Below are positions 34,756 through 43,760 of a stretch of DNA of 64,000 bases, piece after piece. Numbering within the stretch: position 1 is the first letter of the stretch; each line of letters begins with the position of its first letter. The notes beneath the pieces were generated by a model. The model ran no database searches. It worked only from the letters and a program-made list of their open reading frames with translations, and was not told where the DNA came from. Origin of the DNA: Streptomyces sp. SID12488 (GTDB lineage Bacteria > Actinomycetota > Actinomycetes > Streptomycetales > Streptomycetaceae); the NCBI RefSeq assembly GCF_010548275.1, contig NZ_JAAGLT010000041.1:1-64000 (forward strand), written 5' to 3'. The translations under genes and the position numbers were made by a program.

Positions 34756-36075
34756 ATGAGAAGACTCATCGGCACCCTCGTCGCCGGCACCCTGGCGCTA
34801 GCCGGGCTCGCCTCGACCGGCTCGACGCCGGCGGTCGCCGCCACCTCGGGCACCTTCAACCTCCTCACGTACAACGTCGCTGGCCTCCCGGACCTCCTGA
34901 GCTCGGGCAACCCCGAGGTGAACACCCCGCTGATTTCTCCGCGTCTGGGCGCGTACGACATCGTCAACGTGCAGGAGGACTTCAACTACCACGCGGCGCT
35001 GTACGCGAACGACAACCACGCGAACCGCACCGCGACGAGCGGCGGAGTGCCCTTCGGGGACGGCCTCAACACCCTCTCGGACTACGCCTTCCAGGACTTC
35101 GAGCGGGTGAAGTGGAACGCCTGCACCGGCACCAACTGCCTTACCCCCAAGGGCTTCTCACTGGCCCGGGTGCGACTCGCCGAAGGCGTCTACGTGGACG
35201 TGTACAACGCCCACCCCAACGCGGACGACACCAACGAGGCGCACGCCGCCCGTCGGGCCAACATCTCGCAGCTGTCCGCCTTCATCCAGGCCAACTCCGC
35301 GGGCAACGCGGTGATCGTCGCGGGTGACACGAACACGCGGTACACGCGCACGCCCGACAACATCCGCTCGCTCGTGTCGGACAACGGCCTGACGGACGCC
35401 TGGGTCCAGCTGGCGAAGGGCGGTGTGCAGCCGACGCAGGGCGCCGAGCCGCTCATGTGCCCGACGACCGCGCCGACGAACAGCTGCGAGGTTGTCGACA
35501 AGGTCCTCTACCGCGGCAGCAAGCTCGTGAACCTCTCCGCGACCCGCTACAACAACGAGTGGGCGTCCTTCCTGGACTCCAAGAGCGGCAACCTCTCCGA
35601 CCACTTCCCGCACACGGTCGACTTCTCCTGGACGCTGCCCTCGAAGCTGCGCGCGAGCGACGTCGTCGGCGGCCCGCACGGCACGGCGTTCAACGACGCC
35701 GACGACCTCCCCGCGACGCCCTCCCCTCGCACGCTCACGCTGCGCGGCAGCTCCCGCCTGGACGGGGTGTCCCTGGCGCTGGACGGCGGCACGACCCTGA
35801 CCCACGGCGGCACGGGCGGCACCGCGTCCTCCCTCACCCTGGCGTCCGGCGAACACCTCACCTCGGTGAAGCTGACGCAGGGTCAGAAGGACGGCCGGAC
35901 AAGGATCTTCTCGGCGGCGTTCACGACGGACAGGTCCCGCACCCTGACCTCCGGCACGGCCACGACGGACACGACGACGTTCACGGCACCGTCGGGCTGG
36001 CAGATCGTCGGCTTCACGGGCCGCTCGGGCACCGAGATCGACAAGCTGGGCGTGGTGTACGCACCGATCGCCTGA
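34756..36075 (+). CDS. Secreted EEP-superfamily hydrolase with jacalin-like C-terminal domain
   Basis: 439 residues from ATG 34756. The Sec signal is MRRLIGTLVAGTLALAGLAS with cleavage near AVAA. The endonuclease/exonuclease/phosphatase fold is shown by LLTYNVAGLPDLL, VNVQEDF, YNAHPNADD, IVAGDTNTR and the catalytic SDHFPH. This set is shared with bacterial sphingomyelinase-like phosphodiesterases. The last ~130 residues (GGPHGTAFND, LTLRGSSRLDGVSLALDGG, LTLASGEHLTSVKL, GFTGRSGTEIDKLGVVY) repeat the jacalin-lectin pattern and should bind sugar. It is divergent from the PHP gene. Whether lipid or nucleic acid is cut cannot be told from sequence. Confidence 0.85.
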   Translation: MRRLIGTLVAGTLALAGLASTGSTPAVAATSGTFNLLTYNVAGLPDLLSSGNPEVNTPLISPRLGAYDIVNVQEDFNYHAALYANDNHANRTATSGGVPFGDGLNTLSDYAFQDFERVKWNACTGTNCLTPKGFSLARVRLAEGVYVDVYNAHPNADDTNEAHAARRANISQLSAFIQANSAGNAVIVAGDTNTRYTRTPDNIRSLVSDNGLTDAWVQLAKGGVQPTQGAEPLMCPTTAPTNSCEVVDKVLYRGSKLVNLSATRYNNEWASFLDSKSGNLSDHFPHTVDFSWTLPSKLRASDVVGGPHGTAFNDADDLPATPSPRTLTLRGSSRLDGVSLALDGGTTLTHGGTGGTASSLTLASGEHLTSVKLTQGQKDGRTRIFSAAFTTDRSRTLTSGTATTDTTTFTAPSGWQIVGFTGRSGTEIDKLGVVYAPIA

Positions 36076-36209
36076 CCAGCCCGACTCCCCTCACTGGGGC
36101 TGCTGTTGTGTGGGCGGACTCCCTCCTGGCGTCCGCCCATTCGCACACCCGCCCGGACGTCCGGAAAATCATTCCGCGCCGGGCCTTCCCAGCCGGTAGC
36201 TTCGGGAAG

Positions 36210-37019
36210 ATGAGTGATCACTACGACGTGCGCGGTACCGGCCCGGTCCTCCTCATCATCCCCGGCGGCGCCGGACATCCCATGGGCCTGGAGAACCCCA
36301 CCGCCCTCCTCTCCGAACACTTCACGGTCGTGACGTACGACCCCCTCGGCCTCGCCCACGGACAACTCGGCAAGCCCGTCGAGGAACAGCGCGTCGAGTG
36401 GTGGAGCGAGGGCGCCGCCCGGGTGCTGGAGGAAGTGCTCCCCGAGGGCGACTCCGCGTACGTGTTCGGCACCAGCGCGGGGGCCGTCGCCGCCCTCGAC
36501 CTGGCATCCCGACACCCGGGCCGACTGCGGCACGTGGTCGCGCACGAGCCGCCGGTCATGGCGGTCCTCCCGGACGCCGAACGGCAGCGGGCGATGTTCA
36601 CCGAGGTGCGCGACACCTACCGCGCCCGGGGCGTCGAGGCAGCCTCGGCCCATATGACGGCGGGCCTGGAGGAGCGGCCCCTCACTCAACAGGAACTGGA
36701 CAAGGAGTCGGGCGCGGCAGCCCAACCTCCGTCTTCCACTGATGAGTTGGAGACACCGATGGGGATCTCCCTCACCCGCGTCCTGGTCCCGTTCACCTCC
36801 TACGTCCCCGACCTCACCACCCTTTCCGCCCTCTCTCCCCGGCTCACCGTCGGCATGGGCATCGACTCCACCGGCCAACTCCTGCACCGCACCGGCACGT
36901 TCCTCGCCCGACGGACAGGCAGCGCCGCCCGCCAGTTCCCGGGAGGGCATCTCGGGCTGCTCACACACCCGGTGGAGTTCGCGGCGCGGCTCCGGGAGAC
37001 GCTGGTTCCGGTCGGCTGA
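36210..37019 (+). CDS. Alpha/beta hydrolase
   Basis: 269 residues from ATG 36210, with GGGAAG upstream. The fold is evident from VLLIIPGGAGHPMGLENP (oxyanion region), VVTYDPLGLAHG, the nucleophile elbow VFGTSAGAVAALDLA with serine in GTSAG, and a C-terminal histidine in FPGGHLGLLTHP. It is cytoplasmic, as no signal peptide is present. The closest relatives are general esterase/haloperoxidase-type hydrolases. The substrate is unknown, and there is no operon link to the neighbours. Confidence 0.85.
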   Translation: MSDHYDVRGTGPVLLIIPGGAGHPMGLENPTALLSEHFTVVTYDPLGLAHGQLGKPVEEQRVEWWSEGAARVLEEVLPEGDSAYVFGTSAGAVAALDLASRHPGRLRHVVAHEPPVMAVLPDAERQRAMFTEVRDTYRARGVEAASAHMTAGLEERPLTQQELDKESGAAAQPPSSTDELETPMGISLTRVLVPFTSYVPDLTTLSALSPRLTVGMGIDSTGQLLHRTGTFLARRTGSAARQFPGGHLGLLTHPVEFAARLRETLVPVG

Positions 37020-37137
37020 TTCCGGTCGGCCGAGACTGGGGCCGAACCGCCCCGGCCTGCTCGGCGGGCTCGGCCTCACGGCCAGGTCCGGTCCGACCCG
37101 GCGGCAACCTTTCCCCGCGCCAAGGCAACAGCCGGGC

Positions 37138-38544
37138 ATGACATCAGCACCACTCCCCCGCGCCTCCGCCCACCGTCGCACCCACGCGGCCCGCAAGCCC
37201 CTGTTCGGCGCCCTGGCCGCGGCCGGTCTGCTCGCCGGTGCCTGGTACGCGACGGCCGGGGCGGCGACCACCACGGCGACGCCCGCCTCACCCGCCCTCA
37301 CCGTCACGAACACCTCGGTGACACTCCCGGCCAAGTTCCCCTATCTGTCCGCCGGTTACAACAACACGCGGGAGTGGACGCGCACGGCGACAGCGGTAGC
37401 GCCCAACGGCACACTGCGGGTCGCCTGGCCGGCGTCCGACGGTGTACACGTGACGCCGCTGACCTCGGCCGGCAAGCGTGCGGGCGGTGACGCGATCGTC
37501 AAAGGCGCCAAGGAGGTCGGTGGACTGGTCGCGCACAACGACGGCTTCGCGCTGCTCACCCGGGTCGCCGACACCAACAAGTGGAAGGAGACGGCGGCGG
37601 CCCTCGTCCGCTTCTCACAGGGCAGGGAGGCTTGGCGCACCAAGCTGACCGGCACCGCGTCCCACGACACGTCGCCGACCCTGGACGGCCAGCTCACCTG
37701 GAACGGCACCAAGTACGGCGCCTACTTCGTCGTACACGGCGCGGGCGGCTTCGCCGACGGCCACTTCGGGGACAAGCTGTCGTACCTGAGCGCCAAGGGC
37801 ACCAAACTGGGCGGCGGTTGGGGCTGGGGCTGCTCCCACAACGAGGGCATCGCCCTGCACGCCGAGACCACCGGCGCCTTCACCTCCCTCTGCTTCGACG
37901 ACTGGCGTTCGGGCCTGTTCGTGTCGACGGGCATCGGCGCCCCGGACAACGCGCCGGCCGTGCAGCGCGAGCAGTGCTGGGCGGGCTACTGCGGCGGCAT
38001 GTATGCCGGCCGCACCGGCGACCTGGTGAAGTCGTCCACCGGCCGCTATGCCACCGCCTACGGCTCGCGCGGTTCGGCCTCCGCCGCGAAGAACCCGGAC
38101 GACTCCAGCGGCCGGGGCTGGACGGTGAAGCCGAGGTGGAGCACGCACCAGGTGGCGGTGTCGTTCCTCAAGAACCGCAACTCACCTGCGGGCAGGGCCA
38201 TCTACCTGACGAACGCGCCGGGCACCGAGCACGTCAACGTCCGGGTCGCCCCGTACGGCAAGGACCGGCTCCTGGTGTCCTGGGAGTCCCTCAAGAACAC
38301 CAAGTGCGCCAGCGGCACCTGCACCGGCACGTTCACGGGCACGCACCTGCGGCTGATCGACTGGAACGGCGCCTTCAAGACACCGGACAAGGTCGTGCAG
38401 GCGCGCATCACGGGCGATATAGCGGCCCTGAAGGACGGTTCCCTGGCCTGGACATACGTACCGGTGACACCGTCGTACGCGACCCCCCTGACGGGCGCGT
38501 CCCCGACGGCGGCGACCCTGCGGATCGCCCGCCTGGCGCTCTGA
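37138..38544 (+). CDS. Secreted protein of unknown function
   Basis: 468 residues from ATG 37138. The twin-basic N-terminus HRRTHAARKPLFGALAAAGLLAGAWYA is followed by a cleavage region TAGAATTTA. The mature part is a run of ~45-residue beta-rich segments with W/G motifs (NTREWTRTATAVAPNGTLRVAW, GGGWGWGCSHNEGIALHAE, CWAGYCGGMYAG), which suggests a beta-propeller. Cysteine pairs (CSHN...CFDD, CWAGYC, CASGTC) probably form disulfides outside the cell. I do not recognise a family. No terminator separates it from the LysE gene 84 bp downstream. Confidence 0.7.
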   Translation: MTSAPLPRASAHRRTHAARKPLFGALAAAGLLAGAWYATAGAATTTATPASPALTVTNTSVTLPAKFPYLSAGYNNTREWTRTATAVAPNGTLRVAWPASDGVHVTPLTSAGKRAGGDAIVKGAKEVGGLVAHNDGFALLTRVADTNKWKETAAALVRFSQGREAWRTKLTGTASHDTSPTLDGQLTWNGTKYGAYFVVHGAGGFADGHFGDKLSYLSAKGTKLGGGWGWGCSHNEGIALHAETTGAFTSLCFDDWRSGLFVSTGIGAPDNAPAVQREQCWAGYCGGMYAGRTGDLVKSSTGRYATAYGSRGSASAAKNPDDSSGRGWTVKPRWSTHQVAVSFLKNRNSPAGRAIYLTNAPGTEHVNVRVAPYGKDRLLVSWESLKNTKCASGTCTGTFTGTHLRLIDWNGAFKTPDKVVQARITGDIAALKDGSLAWTYVPVTPSYATPLTGASPTAATLRIARLAL

Positions 38545-38628
38545 ACCGGCAACACCGGCCGCACCGGCAGGACCTCGTGCGTCTCGGCCCGCGAAATTCG
38601 ATCGACGGTTCGCCGCGTACCGCAGAGC

Positions 38629-39282
38629 ATGACCGCCATGGTGGATCCCTCTCTGTACGCGGCCTTCCTGGCCGCCGCCTTCGCCCTGTGCGTCACTCCC
38701 GGCCCCGACATGATGTTCATCGTGGCCATCGGCGGACGCGGCGGCCCGGTAACCGGAGTGCTGGCCGCGCTGGGTGTCGCGGCCGGTGCCCTGGTGCACG
38801 CGGTGTCGGCGGCGCTCGGCCTGTCGGCGCTCTTCACGACTCTGCCGGTGCTGTACCACGTACTTCGCTGGCTGGGCGCGGCCTATCTCCTCCACCTCGC
38901 GGTCAAGGCGTTCCGCGACCGCTCGCCACTGGCGGCCGAGAAGGACGGCACAGCGGCGGCGGGCCCATCCGGCCCGGGCCTGCGGCGCGCCTTCTGGCAG
39001 GGCGCCGTCACCAACCTCCTCAACCCCAAGATGATCCTGTTCAACGTGGCGTTCCTGCCGCAGTTCGTGAACCCGGCCCTGGGACAAGTGAGTTGGCAGC
39101 TACTGCTGCTGGGGCTGACGCTGGTCCTGATGGGCCTCACCGTCGACGCCTCGATCGGCCTGCTCTCCGGCCGCCTGTCGTCGGCGCTGCGCGGCAGCCG
39201 CCGGGTGGCCCGCGGCCTCAACATCTTCAGCGGCACGGTCTTCACCGGCCTCGCCGTACGGCTGGTCGCGGCGCCGAAGTAG
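38629..39282 (+). CDS. LysE/RhtB-family amino-acid exporter
   Basis: 217 residues with the five- to six-helix layout and motifs of LysE translocators: FALCVTPGPDMMFIVAIGGRGGPVTGVLAALG at the N-terminus (TPGPD hallmark), RWLGAAYLLHLAVKAFRD, and FWQGAVTNLLNPKMILFNVAFLPQFV. Such proteins export amino acids or derivatives (homoserine, threonine, lysine) across the cytoplasmic membrane. The substrate cannot be read from the sequence. The start ATG at 38629 lacks a strong ribosome-binding site; ATG 38638 is possible. It is followed by a hairpin terminator. Confidence 0.88.
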   Translation: MTAMVDPSLYAAFLAAAFALCVTPGPDMMFIVAIGGRGGPVTGVLAALGVAAGALVHAVSAALGLSALFTTLPVLYHVLRWLGAAYLLHLAVKAFRDRSPLAAEKDGTAAAGPSGPGLRRAFWQGAVTNLLNPKMILFNVAFLPQFVNPALGQVSWQLLLLGLTLVLMGLTVDASIGLLSGRLSSALRGSRRVARGLNIFSGTVFTGLAVRLVAAPK

Positions 39283-39313
39283 TCGGGGCCGGCCGAGGCG
39301 AGCCGCTGTCGAA

Positions 39314-39355
39314 CCTGGAGCGCCCCGGTTCCGGTCAGGACGCTCCAGGCGCTTT
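39314..39355 (+). terminator. Terminator between LysE gene and CE12 esterase gene
   Basis: CCTGGAGCG (39314-39322) and its complement CGCTCCAGG (39341-39349) form a 9-bp stem followed by CGCTTTT. It lies between convergent genes, so it may act in both directions. Confidence 0.65.
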
Positions 39356-39365
39356 TGTGGTGGCC

Positions 39366-40436
39366 CTATCGGACCCCGCCGCGCGGAACCAGCCGCTGCG
39401 CCACCAGTTCGTCGCGCACCAACTCGGCGTACGCCGTGGCCCCGTGGACGGACGTGTGCGTGTTGTCGCGCTTCTCGTTGTAGAGGTACAGCGCCTTGGA
39501 GCCCTCGACGCCGAGGGACTCCACCAGCGCCTTCGTCTTCGCCGTCAGGTCGATCAGCGGTACGTCCTGTGCCGCCGCGACCGCGCGGATCACCGCCGGG
39601 TGGTCGACGCCGAGGCCGTTGACCAGGAGCGCCGTGCCGTTGTTCAGGGTGCCGTCGGAGTTGAACCAGCGGCGCACGATCGGAGTCACCAGTACCGGTT
39701 TCCCCCCTCGCTCGCGAATACCCGCGACGAGCGTCTCCAGGTTCGCGCGGTACGTCGGCTCGTCCGTCTGCTTGTCGTTGTGCGCGAGTTGGACGAGGAC
39801 AAGGTCGCCGGGGCGGATCAGCGGCTGGACGGTCGGGAAGAGCGCGGAGTTGGCGAGGTAGGTGACCGTACTCTCCCCGGAATCCGCGTAGTTGGCGACG
39901 GACAGCCCCCTGCGCAGGTACTGCGGAAGCTCCTGGCCCCAGCCGGTGTACGGGTCCCCGGGCTGGTCGCAGACGGTCGAGTCGCCGACCAGGAAGATCT
40001 GCCGGGTGTGGCGTGCGGCGGGGGTCACCCGGATGTCCGCCAGGGCCGGTGCCGAGCCGCCGAGCACCAGGTCGAGGCCGGGGGCGCCCTCGGCGCCGGT
40101 CGGTTCGCCCTCGGGCGTACGGACGTTGACGGTGAAGCTGCGGGCCACGTGCTCGCCGGCCGCCGTGGCGGTCTCCGGGAGGAGCGCGCGCCGGGTCTCG
40201 CCGGTGACGGCGGTACCGGCGGCGGCCTCACCGCCCAGCAGCACCCGGACGTCGTAGGTGCCTGGCGCCACGTCGAAGTGGCAGGCGGTGCCTGTGCAGT
40301 TCTCGATGCCCAGGGCACGCGGGCCGTGCGAGGGCCGTTCGTGAGCGACGGCGGGCACGGCGGCCAGGGTGGTCACGGTGCTCAGGGTCACGGCCGCCAG
40401 CACGGCTCGGTTGAAACGTCTCATCGCGGTTCCCAC
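39366..40436 (-). CDS. Secreted GDSL esterase, rhamnogalacturonan acetylesterase type (CE12)
   Basis: 356 residues from GTG 40434-40436, with GGAGG upstream. The Sec signal is RRFNRAVLAAVTLSTVTTLAAVPAVA. An N-terminal beta-domain (~residues 35-140) precedes the SGNH hydrolase: block I FLVGDSTVCD with the catalytic serine, block II glycine in YADSGEST, block III asparagine in LAHNDKQ, block V DNTHTSVHGA with Asp/His. It removes acetyl groups from pectin rhamnogalacturonan in the family. It is divergent from the rhamnogalacturonan lyase gene and shares its promoter region, which supports this substrate. Confidence 0.85.
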   Translation of the reverse strand: MGTAMRRFNRAVLAAVTLSTVTTLAAVPAVAHERPSHGPRALGIENCTGTACHFDVAPGTYDVRVLLGGEAAAGTAVTGETRRALLPETATAAGEHVARSFTVNVRTPEGEPTGAEGAPGLDLVLGGSAPALADIRVTPAARHTRQIFLVGDSTVCDQPGDPYTGWGQELPQYLRRGLSVANYADSGESTVTYLANSALFPTVQPLIRPGDLVLVQLAHNDKQTDEPTYRANLETLVAGIRERGGKPVLVTPIVRRWFNSDGTLNNGTALLVNGLGVDHPAVIRAVAAAQDVPLIDLTAKTKALVESLGVEGSKALYLYNEKRDNTHTSVHGATAYAELVRDELVAQRLVPRGGVR

Positions 40437-40486
40437 AGCAGTCCTCCGACGCTCGACAAGGCCCAGCGGCAGGACCGTACATCGTC

Positions 40487-40502
40487 TGGCAAGCGCTTTC
40501 TA
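40487..40502. promoter_or_regulatory. LacI-type operator between CE12 and PL4 genes
   Basis: TGGCAAGCGCTTTCTA contains the central palindrome AAGCGCTT and fits the consensus TGGNAAGCGCTTNCCA known for LacI/GalR-family regulators of sugar genes. It lies 51 bp from the CE12 start and 150 bp from the PL4 start. A second palindrome TTTCGCGAAA is at 40553-40562. Confidence 0.65.
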
Positions 40503-40652
40503 GAGTCCTGCACGATTTCACATATCCGCCAACTTCCTTACGACGAAAGCCCTTTCGCGAAATCGATTCAACTGTCAGTCTTCCGAGCACCGCACCCCCC
40601 ACACACCCACCCCCAACACCCCACACCCCACCTCCGAAGGAGGCACCCCCAC

Positions 40653-42332
40653 ATGTCCGCAGCCAACAGCAGACGCCCCGGGACCCACCTCGGCCGCCGT
40701 GCGCTCGTCCTCGGCGCCACGGCCACCGCCGCCGGACTCGCCCTTCCCGGTACCGCGCAGGCGGCGACCTTCGGCTACACCGACGACGGCACGAACTACG
40801 TCATCGACACCGGCGCCAACCTCGTCTTCAAGGTCCGCAAGTCCAACGGCGACCTGTCCTCGCTGGTCTACCGGGGCACCGAGTACCAGGGCTACGGCGG
40901 CAACAACTCGCACATCGAGTCCGGCCTCGGTTCCTCCACGGTGACGATCCGGCAGTCCGGTTCGACGATCCTGGTCAGCGTCACCTACGGCACGTTGAAG
41001 CACTACTACGCGGCCCGCAGCGGCGAGAACAACGTCTACGTGTGGACCAACAAGGCCGACACGTCGGTCTCGGCGACCCGCTTCATCCTGCGCGTCAAGG
41101 CCGGCCTGTTCCTCAACGACGAGCCCGACTCGTACACCTACACGAACAGCACGATCGAGGCCTCGGACGTCTTCGCGAAGCCCGACGGCCAGACCCGCTC
41201 GAAGCACTACTCGAAGCTGCGCGTCATGGACTACAACTACGTCGGCTGGACCACCGGCAGCGTCGGCCTGTACGTCGTCCGAAGCAACCACGAGAAGGCC
41301 TCCGGCGGCCCTTTCTACCGCTCCCTCCTGCGCCACCAGAGCGCGGACGGCGGCGGCCTGTACGAGATCCTGTACTACGGCCAGAACCAGACCGAGGACC
41401 AGCGCTTCGGCCTCCAGGGCCCGTATGTCATCGCCCTCACGGACGGCGGAGCGCCCTCCTCGTCCCTGTACGCGGGGACCCTCATCACCTCCTGGGCGGA
41501 CTCGCTCGGCATCTCCGGCTACGTCGCCGCGGGCGGCCGGGGCCGGGTCGCGGGCGTCGGGATCACCGGGCGCAACACGACGTACGCGTACACGGTCGGG
41601 ATCGCCAACTCGGCCGCGCAGTACTGGGGTTCGGCCCGCTCGTCCGACGGCTACTTCTCCATCGCGGGCGCCCTGCCGGGGACGTACACGCTCACGGTGT
41701 TCAAGGGCGAACTCGGCGTCTACACCACCTCGGTGACGGTCACCGCCGGTGGCACCACCACTCTCAACTCGATCGCGATCCCGTCCACGAACGACCCGAG
41801 CAACGCGAGCGCGATCTGGCGGATCAACGACTGGAACGGCACGCCGAGCGGCTTCAAGAACGCCGACCTGATGACGTACGCACACCCGTCGGACGTCCGG
41901 GCCGCCGCCTGGACCGGCAACGTGGTCATCGGCAGCGGCACCGAGACGTCGGGCTTCCCCTGCTACATCTGGAAGGACGTCAACAGCGGCCTGCTGGTGT
42001 ACTTCAAGCTGACCGCCGCCCAGGCCGCCGCCGCGCACACCCTGCGCATCGGCGTGACGACGGCCTTCGCCAACGGCCGCCCGCAGGTCGTCGTCAACGA
42101 CACCTGGACGTCGGCCATCCCGTCCCCGCCCACCCAGCCGACCAGCCGGTCCCTGACCAACGGGTCCTACCGGGGGAACAACAACACGTTCACCTACAGC
42201 GTGCCGGCGAGCGCCTGGCTCACGGACACCAGTCAGTACAACGTGCTGAAGATCAACGTGGTGAGCGGTTCGGGGACGACCTCCTACCTCAGTGCGGGGA
42301 CGGCGATCGACGCGCTCGACCTGCTGACCTGA
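40653..42332 (+). CDS. Rhamnogalacturonan lyase, PL4 family
   Basis: 559 residues from ATG 40653, with GAAGGAGG upstream; the same frame is open far upstream but only this start is supported. A twin-arginine-type signal (HLGRRALVLGATATAAG ending TAQA) exports the enzyme. The order of domains is that of PL4: an N-terminal beta-sandwich catalytic domain (YVIDTGANLVFKVRKSNGDLSSLVYRGTEYQG), a fibronectin-like middle domain (ALPGTYTLTVFKGELGVYTTSVTVTAG) and a C-terminal jelly roll (IWRINDWNGTPSGFKNAD). It cleaves the rhamnose-galacturonate backbone of rhamnogalacturonan I by beta-elimination. Confidence 0.9.
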   Translation: MSAANSRRPGTHLGRRALVLGATATAAGLALPGTAQAATFGYTDDGTNYVIDTGANLVFKVRKSNGDLSSLVYRGTEYQGYGGNNSHIESGLGSSTVTIRQSGSTILVSVTYGTLKHYYAARSGENNVYVWTNKADTSVSATRFILRVKAGLFLNDEPDSYTYTNSTIEASDVFAKPDGQTRSKHYSKLRVMDYNYVGWTTGSVGLYVVRSNHEKASGGPFYRSLLRHQSADGGGLYEILYYGQNQTEDQRFGLQGPYVIALTDGGAPSSSLYAGTLITSWADSLGISGYVAAGGRGRVAGVGITGRNTTYAYTVGIANSAAQYWGSARSSDGYFSIAGALPGTYTLTVFKGELGVYTTSVTVTAGGTTTLNSIAIPSTNDPSNASAIWRINDWNGTPSGFKNADLMTYAHPSDVRAAAWTGNVVIGSGTETSGFPCYIWKDVNSGLLVYFKLTAAQAAAAHTLRIGVTTAFANGRPQVVVNDTWTSAIPSPPTQPTSRSLTNGSYRGNNNTFTYSVPASAWLTDTSQYNVLKINVVSGSGTTSYLSAGTAIDALDLLT

Positions 42333-42347
42333 CAGCCTGACTGTTCG

Positions 42348-43760
42348 TCATGTTCCGCGTGTCCACTGCTGGTTCGTTCCGCTGCCGCACGTGTACGTGA
42401 TGATGGCGGCCGAGTCGGCGGTGGACGCGCCGTTCACGTCGAGGCACTTGCCACTCGCGCGGGAGACGACCTTGACGTAGGAGCCGGTGGTGGTGAGCGA
42501 CCACTGCTGGTTGGTGGCCGAGGAGCTGCAGTTCTCCTGGGTGACCGTGCCGGCGTTCTCCTGGACGCACAACGAGCTGCCCCGGCCCATCAGTTGGTAG
42601 TAACCACCGGCGACGGACTTGAACCAGTACTTCTGGTTGTTGCCGCTGTTGCAGGTGTACTGCTTGATCTGGGCTCCCGCCCACAGCGACTGGCTGGTGA
42701 CATCTGCGCACTTGGACGAGTGCCGGGCGATCAGCGTGTTGTACGTGGCGCTGTTGCCTGTCACCGTCCCGGTGGCGGTGTCGAGGGTGACCTCCGGCGA
42801 CCAGGACAGGGACAGGGTGGTCGAGGACGGGAAGCTCAACGGCAGCCAGACATAACGGGAGTCGTTGACGGTCCCGCCGAAGGCGTTGCCCCAGCGGTCA
42901 CCCATGTAGAGGTACGAGGTGACCGAACTCCCCTGCACAGGAAGGACGTACGCGGTCTGCGACCCGTACGTCGTCGAGTCGCCTACGTTCGTCATGGCGG
43001 TCCACGGGCCGGTGATACTGGTCGCGGTGGCGTACTGCTGCTGGTTGGGGCTCCAGCCGGTGGCGGCCGAAGTCAGCATGAAGTAGACGCCGTTGCGCTT
43101 GAACAGGGCGGGCGCCTCGCGGTGACCGTTGTGCCAGGGGTCGGCGACCAGCGCGGCGATGCCGGTGTAGTCGGCGGTGAGTTTGTAGATCTGGAGGTCG
43201 TAGTTCTCGCGGGCCGCCGAGATCATGTAGCCGGTGCCGTCGGTGTCCACGAACACCGTGATGTCACGGGACATGTGGGTGTCCAGCGGCCGGAAGCTTC
43301 CCTGCCAGGTGTAGTTGCCGTCCACCGTGTCGGAGACGGCGACGGCGGCGCGGGCCTCGCTGTAGTCGGCGCCGTTCTCCTTGTGCATCCACATCACGTA
43401 CTTGCCGGTGGCCGCGTTGTATATGACCTTCGGCCGCTCGATGTTGGCGGTGGCGAGTTCGGAGGCGCTGGACTGGGTCAGGACGTGGTTGCGGAACTCC
43501 CAGGTCTTCAGGTCGGTGGAGCGGTAGGCATCCACGTACTGGAAGGTGTTGTCGGCGTTGCGGTGCTCGCCGAACCAGTAGTAGTAGGACCCGACCTTGA
43601 TGACCCCGCCGCCGTGCGCGTGCACGGGGTCGCCGTTGGTGGCGGTGAACTGGGTGCCGTTGGTGATCGTCACGGCTGCGGCCTGGGCGGGCCCGGCGGT
43701 GGCGAGGGCGCCGGCCAGCGCCAGGCAAAGGGCGAGGAGAACCGCGTACACACGTCTCAT
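42348..43760 (-). CDS. Secreted GH43 glycosidase with ricin-type (CBM13) domain
   Basis: 470 residues with the Sec signal MRRVYAVLLALCLALAGALA. The five-bladed GH43 propeller runs over residues ~30-330. DPVHAHGGGVIKVGSYYYWFGEHR opens it, SRDITVFVDTDGTGY holds a conserved aspartate and HREAPALFKRNGVYFMLTS the acid glutamate. This looks like the exo-1,3-beta-galactanase branch. A beta-trefoil ricin-type module (KYWFKSVAGGYYQLM, then CLDVNGASTADSA and CGSGTNQQW) closes the protein. The start ATG overlaps the stop of the upstream GH43 gene (ATGA). It probably acts on galactan or arabinogalactan side chains of pectin. Confidence 0.88.
   Translation of the reverse strand: MRRVYAVLLALCLALAGALATAGPAQAAAVTITNGTQFTATNGDPVHAHGGGVIKVGSYYYWFGEHRNADNTFQYVDAYRSTDLKTWEFRNHVLTQSSASELATANIERPKVIYNAATGKYVMWMHKENGADYSEARAAVAVSDTVDGNYTWQGSFRPLDTHMSRDITVFVDTDGTGYMISAARENYDLQIYKLTADYTGIAALVADPWHNGHREAPALFKRNGVYFMLTSAATGWSPNQQQYATATSITGPWTAMTNVGDSTTYGSQTAYVLPVQGSSVTSYLYMGDRWGNAFGGTVNDSRYVWLPLSFPSSTTLSLSWSPEVTLDTATGTVTGNSATYNTLIARHSSKCADVTSQSLWAGAQIKQYTCNSGNNQKYWFKSVAGGYYQLMGRGSSLCVQENAGTVTQENCSSSATNQQWSLTTTGSYVKVVSRASGKCLDVNGASTADSAAIITYTCGSGTNQQWTRGT

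Noticed and set aside
37581..40652. Upstream extension of the PL4 lyase frame to 1583 codons
   Set aside because: The extension crosses three other genes in other frames. The lyase has its own ribosome-binding site and signal peptide at 40653.
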